A stretch of 64,000 nucleotides of DNA from an uncultured Lachnospiraceae bacterium (lineage in GTDB: Bacteria > Bacillota > Clostridia > Lachnospirales > Lachnospiraceae): contig CAMOSN010000003.1 in assembly GCA_946624935.1 (NCBI GenBank), positions 21,125-85,124 of the forward strand, in the 5' to 3' direction. The position numbers and the translations under genes were made by a program. The number at the start of each line of letters is the position of its first letter. Position 1 is the first letter of the stretch. The notes beneath the pieces are model-generated. The model had not been told where the DNA came from. It saw only the letters and a program-made list of their open reading frames with translations, and made no database searches. Shown here in pieces: positions 20,501 to 28,539 of the stretch.

Positions 20501-23500
20501 CGGCTCCGACGGTCACGGAAGGGATGTCTGTGTTTGCGTGGAAGCCTGCCGGCGGGGTGGTCTCCGTGATGGTGTAGGTATCGGCGGGCAGAGTGGTGGC
20601 CGGCGTTTTTCCATCTGCTCCGGTTTTCAGGGTAAAGCTCTTTCCGGAGGAAGCCCCCTTCAGGGTAAATACTGCATTTGCCAGAGAATAGGTGGAAAGC
20701 CCCTGCGTAATGGCATTGCCCGCGGAGGTTTTTGTCAGGACCAGGCTGCCGTCTCCTCCGGCGATCTTCTTAACGGCCTTGACAAATACCTCTTCCTCCA
20801 CTTTCTCATACTCCCAGGTGACGCTCAGCGAAAAGCTGGCCGGCTCACTCTCGGAAGCCGTCATGACAGGCTGAGCGATCGAGAAGCCCGGCGTCACGTC
20901 CAGCGCGCTCGACGGGATCAGGATCGCACTGTATTCCATCGGAAGAGCCGGAACTGCTTTATAGGTCTCGGTCGTCTTCTTTTTTACGGGCTCATCCTTT
21001 TCAAAATAGAACGATGCCCCGCCCGGCACCTGCGCAGTCGTCTTTCCTTCAAAGCGCTGTTTTCCGGTGACCAGTGTTGTCCCTGCGGGAACCTTGATGC
21101 TCAGGGTGTTCTCCTCCAGGCCGCACTTCCAGGTAAACGTTTTGGACCGGGTCTGCCCGGAGGCAACTGTGTCGCTGTCATCGGAAAGAGAGGCTCCGGC
21201 CGAGGTCTTCAGCCTGCTGACCTTGTCGGCGATCTTCCTTGCAGCGTCCAGATAACCGTCTCCGGACTGGGCGATCGTACGCAGGTAATCCTGAGCCCGG
21301 GCTTCCGGTTCCATTCCCGCGTACATCTCAGTCGCATAGTTCAGACAGTACTGCCAGGCAAGGATCAGATGTGACATCATCTGATAGTGCTCGTCCTGCG
21401 TCAGGCCTACACTGTTCATGATATCCTTCACGGATTCCCCGTCGACCTTCAGATCAAATCCCGGGCCGCCGAAGTTGTAGAACATCAGCTTTGACATTTT
21501 GTCATATTCGGAAAACGTTTTTATACCTGATTTGTTCTGTGGCGGTCCCATATAGTGGTCGACGCAGAAGGCGCGCATGGTTCCGGAATTCGTGCCGTCC
21601 TTGTAATAGATCACAACCGTCTTCATGGTTGCGGCATTATATCCGGTCGGGAAAAAGGCCTGTGAACCATTGTCAAAATTAATGTAGTCGATATCGGAAG
21701 CCGTGCGCAGGCCGAGGGTGTCTGAGCTGACTTTCGCAAGAAGCTTTCGGCCGGCGGCGGGAAGAAGGGTCTGCTCCTCCGGGATTTCGAAGGAGGACTG
21801 GCCTTGTGTGCCGTTTGCTGAAGCTTTTTCTGGTGCATCTGCTGAATCTGCTACGTCTGCCAGATTTTCAGTCTGTGCTTCGAAGACTTCCTCATCCTGG
21901 GGAACCGCTTCCTGACCCGAGCCGTACAATGGCTGCAGCACCACTGTCACATCCTCGTCCGGCATTGTGAAGTAAATCGGAAGGTTCTCACCGGTCCCCG
22001 GATCGATCGTTCCGATGCTGGTGTCCCCGTACCGCACTGTGAGAATGTAACCTTCGCTCGTCTCTCCCGTGACGACTACTTCCACTACGCTGCCTGCGGG
22101 ATACCTTCCTTCCACACGGTCAAGCTGTGCATCCAGGGCTGAGGTGTAGCTCTCCACGAACACATTGTGCCAGTCCTCCGGGTCCGAGAGCAGCTTTTCC
22201 GCCTCCGAAGCATCCGGGTTTTCCTCCCCGGATGCCGCTCCGTCCGGGCGCTGATCCGGGGAACGCCAGATCATTGGGGCCGGGAGTGCTTCCGCCTTGC
22301 CGGGGAAATCTGTTTCGGCAGGGAGTTCCTCCTCGGTAAGGGCTTCCTTCTCGGTAAGGGCTTCCTCCTCGGTAAGGGCTTCCTCCTCGGTAAGGGCTTC
22401 CTCCTCGCTGAGAAGCTCCTCCTCAGTTAGGGCTCCTTCTCCGGAAAGGATTTCGTCACCCGCTATGTTCTCTTCTCCTGCCTCTTCCGTATCGGAGTAG
22501 TCCGTTTCTGAGACTTTCTCATCGGCCCGGGATATTCCTGCAAGGATCACATGCCATAGATTTTCATCAGGGCAGCCTTCCTCCCAGGCAAGTACGTTAT
22601 CTTCAAAGGAATACCTCTCCGGCATTTGGATCAGCAGGTTTTCTCCCGGGGCATAGGTCCCGGTAAACGGTTCCTGTGCTTCCTGAAGCTTTGTCAGGAG
22701 AGCAGTATCCCGGACCTTCACAGACAGATGTACCTCTCCGGCGTCGTAAGTGCTGTCGGTTCCGGCGGAATCTGCTGACGCATCGGAATCTGTCAATGTA
22801 TTGGAAGCAGGCGACGTTAAATACACCCGGAAGGAAAGCAGTCCTGCTGCTTCCCATGTGCTTTTCACCGCCGTCTCCTGGCTTACCTGGGCCTGCGCTT
22901 CCCCGGCTTGCGTTTCTTCGGCCTGGTCTTCATCTGCCTGCACTTCCACGGCTTGGACTTTCTCGGCATGCAGTGTTTTCCATGCCTGCGTGATCTGCTC
23001 CCGCAAATCGGCATCCGCGTATTCTACCGACAGAACATCCTTCTCCCGGAAGCTTTTCCCGTCCGGAAGGCTTGCAGTGATTTCGAGCACATCATCCTCA
23101 TAGACCAGCGTGGTGTGCTGCTCCCGTTGGGCCTGTTCTGTTCCCTGCGAGGCGCCCGCTTCCTGCCCGGCGGTTTCCACCTCCGACTGCACCGATTTCT
23201 CTGCCTTCCGGGCGGCTGTTTCTTCCTGCGACGCTGCCTCTGCCTGGGATGCATCCCCGGCCTCCTTCGAGGGAGTTTCTTCCTGCAACGCTGGTTGTGC
23301 AACTTCCTTCGATTCACCGGCGGCTTCTGCCTGCGCCGCTGCCTCTGCCTCCTGTGCAACAGTTTCTTCCTGCGCCGCCTCCTCCGCTTTACGCGCTGCT
23401 TCTTCCTGCGCTGCAACTTCTGCCTGCGCCGCTTCCTCTGCCTCACGCGCGGAGGCTTCTACCTGCGCCGCGGCTTCTGCCTGCGCCGTTGCATCTTCCT

Positions 23501-23948
23501 GGGCTGTTTCCCCGGCCTCCTGCGCAGCGGGTTCCTCCTGCGCTGTCGACTCTCCTTCCTGGGCCACAGCTTCTGCCTGGGCCGCTTCCTCTGCCTCTCG
23601 AGCAGTGGCTTCTGCCTCGCGCACAGCAGCTTCTTCCTGCGCCGCAGCTTCTTCATGGGCCGTGGCTTCTTCCTGCGCACGGGCGGCTGCATTTACATCT
23701 GCCTGCGCCTCCTCCTGTCCGGCCTGTGTGGTATCCTGCGAAGGCTCATCTGCATGATCAGCATCATGCCCGGCCGGCGCTTCTTCCATAAAAGCAGCGT
23801 TCTCCAAATCCGCAGGTGTTTCTGTCTGTTCCTCCTGCGTGTAAACGGATTCCGCACCTGTTACCATTCCAGCACCTGTTCCATGCAAAGCCATGATCCC
23901 TGCAAGAAACAGAGCGGTTGATTTCCGCATGAGATTCTTTCGTCTCAT
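14514..23948 (-). CDS. Giant (3144 aa) SpaA/Cna-B-type isopeptide-forming repeat surface protein with signal peptide, possible thioester-like domain and C-terminal xPxTG-type sorting signal
   Basis: N-terminal signal; many (V/I)xKxD...G..L.GA.F...ET.APxGY modules; C-terminus TAPRTGDDTDPVGPVTAALLSLLVILGILLHRRVKNTAE. Confidence 0.92.
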   Translation of the reverse strand: MRRKNLMRKSTALFLAGIMALHGTGAGMVTGAESVYTQEEQTETPADLENAAFMEEAPAGHDADHADEPSQDTTQAGQEEAQADVNAAARAQEEATAHEEAAAQEEAAVREAEATAREAEEAAQAEAVAQEGESTAQEEPAAQEAGETAQEDATAQAEAAAQVEASAREAEEAAQAEVAAQEEAARKAEEAAQEETVAQEAEAAAQAEAAGESKEVAQPALQEETPSKEAGDASQAEAASQEETAARKAEKSVQSEVETAGQEAGASQGTEQAQREQHTTLVYEDDVLEITASLPDGKSFREKDVLSVEYADADLREQITQAWKTLHAEKVQAVEVQADEDQAEETQAGEAQAQVSQETAVKSTWEAAGLLSFRVYLTSPASNTLTDSDASADSAGTDSTYDAGEVHLSVKVRDTALLTKLQEAQEPFTGTYAPGENLLIQMPERYSFEDNVLAWEEGCPDENLWHVILAGISRADEKVSETDYSDTEEAGEENIAGDEILSGEGALTEEELLSEEEALTEEEALTEEEALTEKEALTEEELPAETDFPGKAEALPAPMIWRSPDQRPDGAASGEENPDASEAEKLLSDPEDWHNVFVESYTSALDAQLDRVEGRYPAGSVVEVVVTGETSEGYILTVRYGDTSIGTIDPGTGENLPIYFTMPDEDVTVVLQPLYGSGQEAVPQDEEVFEAQTENLADVADSADAPEKASANGTQGQSSFEIPEEQTLLPAAGRKLLAKVSSDTLGLRTASDIDYINFDNGSQAFFPTGYNAATMKTVVIYYKDGTNSGTMRAFCVDHYMGPPQNKSGIKTFSEYDKMSKLMFYNFGGPGFDLKVDGESVKDIMNSVGLTQDEHYQMMSHLILAWQYCLNYATEMYAGMEPEARAQDYLRTIAQSGDGYLDAARKIADKVSRLKTSAGASLSDDSDTVASGQTRSKTFTWKCGLEENTLSIKVPAGTTLVTGKQRFEGKTTAQVPGGASFYFEKDEPVKKKTTETYKAVPALPMEYSAILIPSSALDVTPGFSIAQPVMTASESEPASFSLSVTWEYEKVEEEVFVKAVKKIAGGDGSLVLTKTSAGNAITQGLSTYSLANAVFTLKGASSGKSFTLKTGADGKTPATTLPADTYTITETTPPAGFHANTDIPSVTVGAGKQISPKGIVFVLTNKETKEKFELTIGADGESRVTKVPKGTYSVKETNVPKGLEAASDIPDVKVTETNTVENVKIFTVTNVPTGDSDSVTIQDQPLYGDLTLTIYKAGTSASNRSSAGARFEIRYYDAASASGTPKRTWSCVTKDSGKGDGSSILDLASPVSGEPFRLEGKVVYPLGTYTITETAPPAGMHINPNIITIRVTQSGDKAVTTYSGFTKDAWHGLTQSGVSEVIGEDYFYGKIRIRKTDAQTGKNPQGDASFAGAQFEVVNNNSYSVTTKADRSKAYAKGQVVDVITVGADGIGTSALLQSGSYLVREKKAPEGYALSEKQLSATIPEKDDSLADYSGETIHEFTEKIWRGGFHLEKQDLELFFSSCPSGGQPELKEAGGGLLRGNGSDGPLHADGGGFRADHVYGENGAQGDAKLSGAQFELYNASKNGVSVNGTTIAPGAKIPLENFVTDANASYTSPKDLLPYGTYRIREVRAPEGYNLRGRNLIITFSIWEDGQMTDLTAEEHVEKDTPDAGVLDDVIRFDVELVKLVSPLSEDYQEREDLDDAIQPLEGIAFELYLVSADGTGAGSSSAGGSGAGSSAAGGSQPYVTIYTDAEGRASTVDRTNYPHGRLPYGVYRVHEVEETIPEGISPIKDFYVDGTGANGVYDGRVYSGIFLNDVPLEEFLQIVKIDEETGKVIPLAGTQFELYRGASKAAGGKLVTLNDVKTHQKVSTFVTDETGGVYLPQRLPYGTYYVHEVKAPEGYYWNEDISFKVTSRNSWENMISHRFSDHAAMGLVEIRKSDARTGQALDGAEFALYAAEDIRTGDGTLQLKEGELAGRVTIGNAGKGVGRSEKLYLGKYYAVETKAPQGYALDGETRYPFELTYDSRVGTEQAGGLDPEKTLEEGGLLVKAAVEAVNEPTTFTLFKVEKQEQGEGWSEEENGPALDGITFRITRVGDASSARFDNGDTCTGGTYTTENGGQIHIERLASGTYQIEEIETLPGYVLDPTVHTFIVDENGYIRDGGVSSSANDQEQEAQAAGAEALRSGTDDSWGEDADDDEWDKLLEDLTGGGGSGAGESGTGEGGAEAGGGSGAGESGAGESGTEAGGGSGAGEGGAEAGDGSGAGESGAGESGTEASGGSGAGEGGAEAGDGSGAGEGGVEAGDGSGAGEGCAEAGDGSEAGAGTSGQDAAHSEASQGSAQLTLTWKNTYTRWNFSKQSMGGTELPGASMQVRNSAGEIVEAWTSSVTPHRINRLVPGGYVLHEEAPAAGYTVATDIPFTVTATDVLCSEKMTDKKVIVRKTDVMGQEVPGATLAVYELHDHDGESYVSDTPVDQWVSTTKPHEVEGLIVGSSYRLTEVVAAEGYVLAQSVDFTVTDDGVDQTVVLVDKQQLVLKTDSGIHALAGAHLEVVDKESGKSVDRWVSGGEVHPVNGLQTGRTYVLVETKAPKGYVLAAPVEFTVTTDLSADDHPITLINKQVMITKSDVTGERELPGATLTVTAKTTGAVCDHWVSGDTPHPVSGLSVGETYLLTEETAPEGYVRTSETIEFTAADDFADQKIVMKDKQVRVTKAEIAGGPEIEGASLQVTIKDTGETVDTWVSAKTPHPVSGLVTGHTYVLTEVIPAPGYATASSITFEVKNDGTDTEMIMEDAPTQLRISKKDLVAGGNSEELPGAKMEIRDADGNVIDQWISGKKPHEIERIPVGLYTLTEITAPDGYETAETIAFEVKDTGKIQSVTMYDAPFREVEISKRAIVNGKGGEELPGAQMSLKDEKGKVIEHWTSGKKPHTLKLESGTYTLTEVTAPAGYATAESVTFQVKKCSRGDYKVTKVEMHDAPLKVQISKTDLTNGKPVPGAVLEVRDSKGKVIEKWTTTKKPHMIERLPVGKYTLTEITAPKGYEVAETVPFEVKDTGEIQKVEMKDKPLEDLPGEKDGNDEKKSGEGEKEKQPETGKTGGGTSAGQTAPRTGDDTDPVGPVTAALLSLLVILGILLHRRVKNTAE
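16957..17330 (-). repeat. In-frame low-complexity repeat tract (GAGESGTEAGGGSGAGEGG...) in the giant surface protein
   Basis: DNA (tcacctgcttccgcgccgccttctcctgcgccgcttccg)n; encoded SGAGESGTGEGGAEAGGGSGAGESG... Confidence 0.95.
22330..22440 (-). repeat. 18-bp in-frame tandem repeat (EEALTE)n
   Basis: (ggtaagggcttcctcctc) about 5 near-identical copies. Confidence 0.95.
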
Positions 23949-24388
23949 CTGTTCTCCTCCTTTTTTCGTGCACGAATCGAAACTGTCCGAAAAGACAGCT
24001 CCTGCATGATATAAGCACAGCGCTTTTTCGGCTGTGTCGAATCATCAATGTGCTATGCCATGTCGCACATTCTGCATTTGTGCATATCCCTCCCCTCCTG
24101 CGTTCGCCCTCATCACTGTTGTCATCACCCTGCAGCAGAAGAGATTCTGAAGAGAACCCTCGTCCGTACCGGGGATCATTGAATGGAAACGAATGAATCT
24201 TTGAAACGATTGATAGAATTGAAAATGAACTGTGATTGTAGAAATGGCGCATGGAATTCACCATGTGCTTCTTTGATCGTTCTTAAGCAGAATATCATAT
24301 TATATCTAAAATTGCAAGTGTGAATATCCAAAATGTTTAATTTTGTTCAGATCATTGGTTTGGATTTGTCATGTATGAGTAAGAAAAT

Positions 24389-24415
24389 GAGACAGAGAAC
24401 CGTCCCCTGTCCCAT
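24389..24415 (+). repeat. REP-like element adjacent to stop codon
   Basis: gagacagagaaccgtcccctgtcccat directly before the tta stop. Confidence 0.85.
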
Positions 24416-27400
24416 TATTTTACGGTGATTTTTACTTTGGCGCAGACGCCGGTCTGTGCGTAGATGTAGATGACACATGTTCCGGGGCCTTTGGCTTTTA
24501 CTTTTCCTGTTTTGGCATTCACGGTGGCGACTGCTTTGTTGCTGGTTTCGTAGCGCAGGCCGCGGTGGATGCTGGTTTTTTTGTTTTTTGCCTGCAGGAT
24601 GGTGACTGCTTTGATTTTTGTGGTCCTGCTCTCCTTCAGGGTGACTGCCTTTTTGGAGGTCTTCACCTTTGCGATGTTGGTGAGCTTCCCGCCTTTGGTG
24701 ACGACATGAATGAGCTTCGCGGAGGCGATGACCTGTTCGATTCCGTTTACGGTTTTGTAGGCGCAGAGGCTGAATTTGTAGAAGGTTCCCTTTTTGAGTT
24801 TTTTCACCTTGTGGGTGGTTGTGGACCCGGAGGTGATTTTGGCGATCCGCCGGAAGCTTCCTTCGCTGCCGCAGGGAGCCATGTACAGAATGTATCCGTC
24901 TGCTTCTTTGATTCTGTTCCAGGCCAGGGTGATGGTTTTTCCGGTCTGGCCGGTGGTTTTCATGCGCAGGGTAGCTGCGGAGGCGCCGGGCAGCTGGCCC
25001 GACGAGGTGGTGATCCGTTTTTCCGCCCACGCAACGGTCAATTTTTTGGCCGGGTCGCCCTCTGCCTGTTTTTTGGTCAGCTTCGGGATCGACTCTGTCT
25101 TTTTATGAGACGCGTCGTGAAGGCAGGTGTAGGTTCTGACTCCTTTTTTCGAGACGGTCGGCCAGGTGGTGATGGTCCCCGTATCCCAGCTGTGACCGGT
25201 GGCGGGGAGGATGGTCTCCTGTTTTGTGATGCTCTTTTTTCCTTTACTGTCGGAAAACAGTTTGCCGCAGGTGCTGCAGGTGTAATAGGTGATGCTGCCT
25301 GCTTTTTCGCAGGTGGGCGCTTTCTTTGCCGTTTTGACAAGGTTATGCCCGACTGCCGCAAGCACGATCTGCTCCGATGTGATTTCCGCGCCCGCGCTTC
25401 CCTCACTGTCGGAAAACAGCCTGCCGCAGGCAGTGCAGGTATAGTATTCTGTATTTCCGGGTTTTTCACAAGTGGCCGCAGCTGCCTTTGTATGGACAAG
25501 TTGATGTCCGGTCGCGGGCTGCATGGTATCTGCCTGCGAGATCTCGTTCTTTCCTGCGCTGTCCAGGAAGTGTCTGCCGCAGGTGCTGCAGGTGTAGTAG
25601 AGGATGTTTCCGTCCTCCAGGCAGGTGGGCGCCTTCGCGGCGGTCTGCTTCATGGCATGGCCGGCTGCCGGGCGGATCCGCTCTTCTGCCGAAATCTCCT
25701 GCTGCCCTTCGCTGTCCAGGAAATACTTTCCACACGCTTCACAGGTGTAGTATCCGATATTTCCGGCCTCCTCACAGGTCGGTTCAACGGCCTGGGTATA
25801 GACGCAGTTATGCTCTGCGGGGAGAACTACTTCCTCCGGTGTAAGATGGGCATAGGGTGCATCCTCCAGATAACAGGCGCCGCATGCTCCGCAGATGCAG
25901 TGTGCGATGTTTCCGTCCCGCATCGACGCACAGTCCGGTTCCTGCCGGTCAACCATGCTGCCCTTTGTGTGCCCTGTCGCCGGAAGAATGACTGCTTCTC
26001 CTGAAAGTTCTTCGCCAGCTGCTGCGTTCCGATAGATTTTTCCGCAGGCAGTACAGGTATAGTATTCGATATTCCCGGCTTCTTCACAGGTTGGCACCTT
26101 CTCCGGGGTCCTGACAAGATTATGTCCTGTCGCCGAAAGAACAGTCTGCTCCAGGGTGATCTCCTGGGTCCCTGTACTGTCCGAGAACAGTTTTCCGCAG
26201 ATGTTGCAGGTGTAGTATTCGATATTTCCGGCTTCCTCACAGGTGGGTTCGACGCGCGCCGTTTTGGATGCGTCCATCGGGAGCCAGTAAGCGATCCCGT
26301 CTCCGTCTGTGCAGGCGTACTTCCGGTAAGGCTCGCACGTCACCCGCTCGTAGGAGTGGGCCGGAAGAGAGATCACTGCCGGGTAGGCAAATTCCTGTGC
26401 ATCTGCCTTGGTGCGGTCGCTGATCCGCCCGGAGGTGGTGCGGCCGGCGATTTCCGATACGAGATAATAGCTGTAGTAGCTGCTGCTGTCTGGCGTATCT
26501 CCCTTGTCATCCCAGGTGGCGTCCAGCAGATACCAGGACCCGTTCAGGCACACGCCGTTCCACATGTGTCCTTCCGAACGCGCATCGATCACCCCGGGAA
26601 TCAGGCAGCATCCGATTTCCTGCGCATCCAGCAGCACCTTCATGGCCTTGCTGTAGCCTTCGCACACCACCCCGCCGCCGACACTGTCGACAAACAGGCC
26701 TGCTGCCGTGAAAATGCGGTAGTCGCCGGTAGATGTGTAGCTGTTCAGTGCTGCCCGGTCATAATAGGCGCGGCGCACAATGTAATCCTGCGATGCCTGG
26801 ATGTATTCCAGCGTACTTACCATGCCGTCCCCATCGAAGTCCGCGCTGCCGGCCAGCTCGCCCGAAACGCTCTGCACCCGGGAGCGGAATTCTTCCCGCA
26901 GATCGTAGGCTCCGGCGAAGGGTTCCTTCATCAGCAGCGTTACGGAGGAGAAGTAGCCGGTATAGACCGCGCCGGATGCTTCACCAATGGCAGAGTAACC
27001 GGTTTTATATCCGTTGGGCCGGTACCAGTACAGTTCCGGATGATCGTATGTGAAAGCATCAATGCAGGACTGGATCAGAAAAGTAATATTGTGATAGGCT
27101 GTCTTGTAATCGTCTGTCCCCGTATCGATATGTTTTTTTCCGTCCGTTCCTGTATAGATCTGTGCCGGAAAGGTGAGGCCATAGGCAATGGCATCCGTGT
27201 ACGGGATCTCGATGCGCAGCGCCGGGACGGTGCTGCCGTCCGTATCGTCTGCCTGACTGGTTCCCATCGCATCCGCGTTGATGTACACCTCCTCCATCTT
27301 CCCGTATATATACTGCGAAAAGGTTTCCAGCTGGTCATAGAAGCTGGTGTAATTGTCGATGAACCGGGCACCGGAGGCGGAGGAAGATCCCAATGCACGC

Positions 27401-28266
27401 AGGGAACGCATCCGCAGCGCGCCGCTGCCGGTTCCGGTCGGCCCCGGTGTGACGGTCGGATCATAGCCTGCTTCCAGAAGTTCCTCCTCTTCGATTTCTT
27501 CGAAGTGAACCTCCGGCTCGTCAGGATCGATCTCCAGAAGGGACTCCTCTGAAATGAGGCTCTGGAAGGCGTCGGTTTCCAGCCCCTTCAGGCTGTCGGA
27601 TTCTCCGAGCTCGGTAAGGACTGACTGTTCCTCACCGGCCGCGGACGAGGCATGATTATCCGGTAGGTTCTCTGTATCGGATGCCTCGAATGCCTCCGCT
27701 AAAAATCCGTCGGCCAGGGTATTTTCTGCTGATGGATCCTCTGTTGAAGGATCCTCTGCGATGAAAAATCCGTCGACAAGGTCATTTTCTTCTGAATTGC
27801 TCCATGATTCGGAGGTGCTCCATGCCTCTGGAGTGTCCCACGATTCGGTGGTGCTCCATGTATCTGTGATGTCCTGCGAGGATGGGCGGCTTTCATTCCC
27901 CCCATCCACTGGCCATGCTGACGCATCTTGCTCTATTGCGTTATCTACTGCGTTTTCTGCTGCGTTATCTGCTGCATTCTCCGCCGCAAGCTCCGCTGCG
28001 TTCTCTGCGGCAAGCTCAACCGCATTCTCTGCACCAAACTCTGCCTCATACTCTGCGGCGGGCACTGCCTCATATTGTGCGGCGGGCACTGCCTCGTTCT
28101 CCGCCGCAAGCTCCGCTGCAGGCAATTCATCGAAAAAGATGCTCTCTTCCCCGTACAGATCCGCAGCCGCCGCTTCCACTGCTGAAATCGGCGCAGCCGA
28201 AGAAAACAGCAGCGAACCCGCGGCTGTGAGCGCTATGATGCTTTTTCGAAATCGACTGTATTTCAT
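24415..28266 (-). CDS. Secreted transglutaminase-like domain protein with about 7 CxxC repeat modules and C-terminal Ig-like (BIG2-type) domain
   Basis: Signal peptide MKYSRFRKSIIALTAAGSLLFSSAAPISAVEA; GGVVCEGYSKAMKVLLDAQ...HMWNGVCLNGSWYLLDATWDD (Cys-His-Asp); repeats xxTCEEAGNIEYYTCxxCGKxFxDxxG; C-terminal RYETSNKAVATVNAKTGKVKAKGPGTCVIYIYAQTG. Confidence 0.9.
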   Translation of the reverse strand: MKYSRFRKSIIALTAAGSLLFSSAAPISAVEAAAADLYGEESIFFDELPAAELAAENEAVPAAQYEAVPAAEYEAEFGAENAVELAAENAAELAAENAADNAAENAVDNAIEQDASAWPVDGGNESRPSSQDITDTWSTTESWDTPEAWSTSESWSNSEENDLVDGFFIAEDPSTEDPSAENTLADGFLAEAFEASDTENLPDNHASSAAGEEQSVLTELGESDSLKGLETDAFQSLISEESLLEIDPDEPEVHFEEIEEEELLEAGYDPTVTPGPTGTGSGALRMRSLRALGSSSASGARFIDNYTSFYDQLETFSQYIYGKMEEVYINADAMGTSQADDTDGSTVPALRIEIPYTDAIAYGLTFPAQIYTGTDGKKHIDTGTDDYKTAYHNITFLIQSCIDAFTYDHPELYWYRPNGYKTGYSAIGEASGAVYTGYFSSVTLLMKEPFAGAYDLREEFRSRVQSVSGELAGSADFDGDGMVSTLEYIQASQDYIVRRAYYDRAALNSYTSTGDYRIFTAAGLFVDSVGGGVVCEGYSKAMKVLLDAQEIGCCLIPGVIDARSEGHMWNGVCLNGSWYLLDATWDDKGDTPDSSSYYSYYLVSEIAGRTTSGRISDRTKADAQEFAYPAVISLPAHSYERVTCEPYRKYACTDGDGIAYWLPMDASKTARVEPTCEEAGNIEYYTCNICGKLFSDSTGTQEITLEQTVLSATGHNLVRTPEKVPTCEEAGNIEYYTCTACGKIYRNAAAGEELSGEAVILPATGHTKGSMVDRQEPDCASMRDGNIAHCICGACGACYLEDAPYAHLTPEEVVLPAEHNCVYTQAVEPTCEEAGNIGYYTCEACGKYFLDSEGQQEISAEERIRPAAGHAMKQTAAKAPTCLEDGNILYYTCSTCGRHFLDSAGKNEISQADTMQPATGHQLVHTKAAAATCEKPGNTEYYTCTACGRLFSDSEGSAGAEITSEQIVLAAVGHNLVKTAKKAPTCEKAGSITYYTCSTCGKLFSDSKGKKSITKQETILPATGHSWDTGTITTWPTVSKKGVRTYTCLHDASHKKTESIPKLTKKQAEGDPAKKLTVAWAEKRITTSSGQLPGASAATLRMKTTGQTGKTITLAWNRIKEADGYILYMAPCGSEGSFRRIAKITSGSTTTHKVKKLKKGTFYKFSLCAYKTVNGIEQVIASAKLIHVVTKGGKLTNIAKVKTSKKAVTLKESRTTKIKAVTILQAKNKKTSIHRGLRYETSNKAVATVNAKTGKVKAKGPGTCVIYIYAQTGVCAKVKITVK

Positions 28267-28382
28267 ATTATACGTTCACTCTTTATCCCGTAATTGTGTC
28301 CGGTTCTCACGGTTCATTCCGTTTTCACATGGTCACTCATATGTTTTTCGTATACGGTCCCTGTAGAATCTGTGGGATTCAC

Positions 28383-28428
28383 CACAGGGTCCTCCCTATA
28401 TCAAACACAGGGCCCTCCCTGTAACAAA
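28383..28428. repeat. 23-bp tandem repeat x2
   Basis: cacagggtcctccctatatcaaa / cacagggccctccctgtaacaaa. Confidence 0.75.
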
Positions 28429-28501
28429 CTCAGAGCAGCATTCGTTCATACCCTGCTTGTGGCAACCACAGGACTGTGTCTTGTAAAGCCCTGCGAACTA
28501 T

Positions 28502-28538
28502 CAAACAGAGAACCGTCCCCTGTTTGACCCTGTTTGAT
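28502..28538 (+). repeat. REP-like element (CAAACAG clamp) plus partial right-arm duplication
   Basis: caaacagagaaccgtcccctgtttgaccctgtttgat. Confidence 0.9.
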
Positions 28539-28539
28539 C

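Noticed and set aside
25090-26270. Cytoplasmic zinc-finger DNA-binding protein
   Set aside because: Signal peptide, transglutaminase-like domain and Ig-like domain indicate an exported protein.
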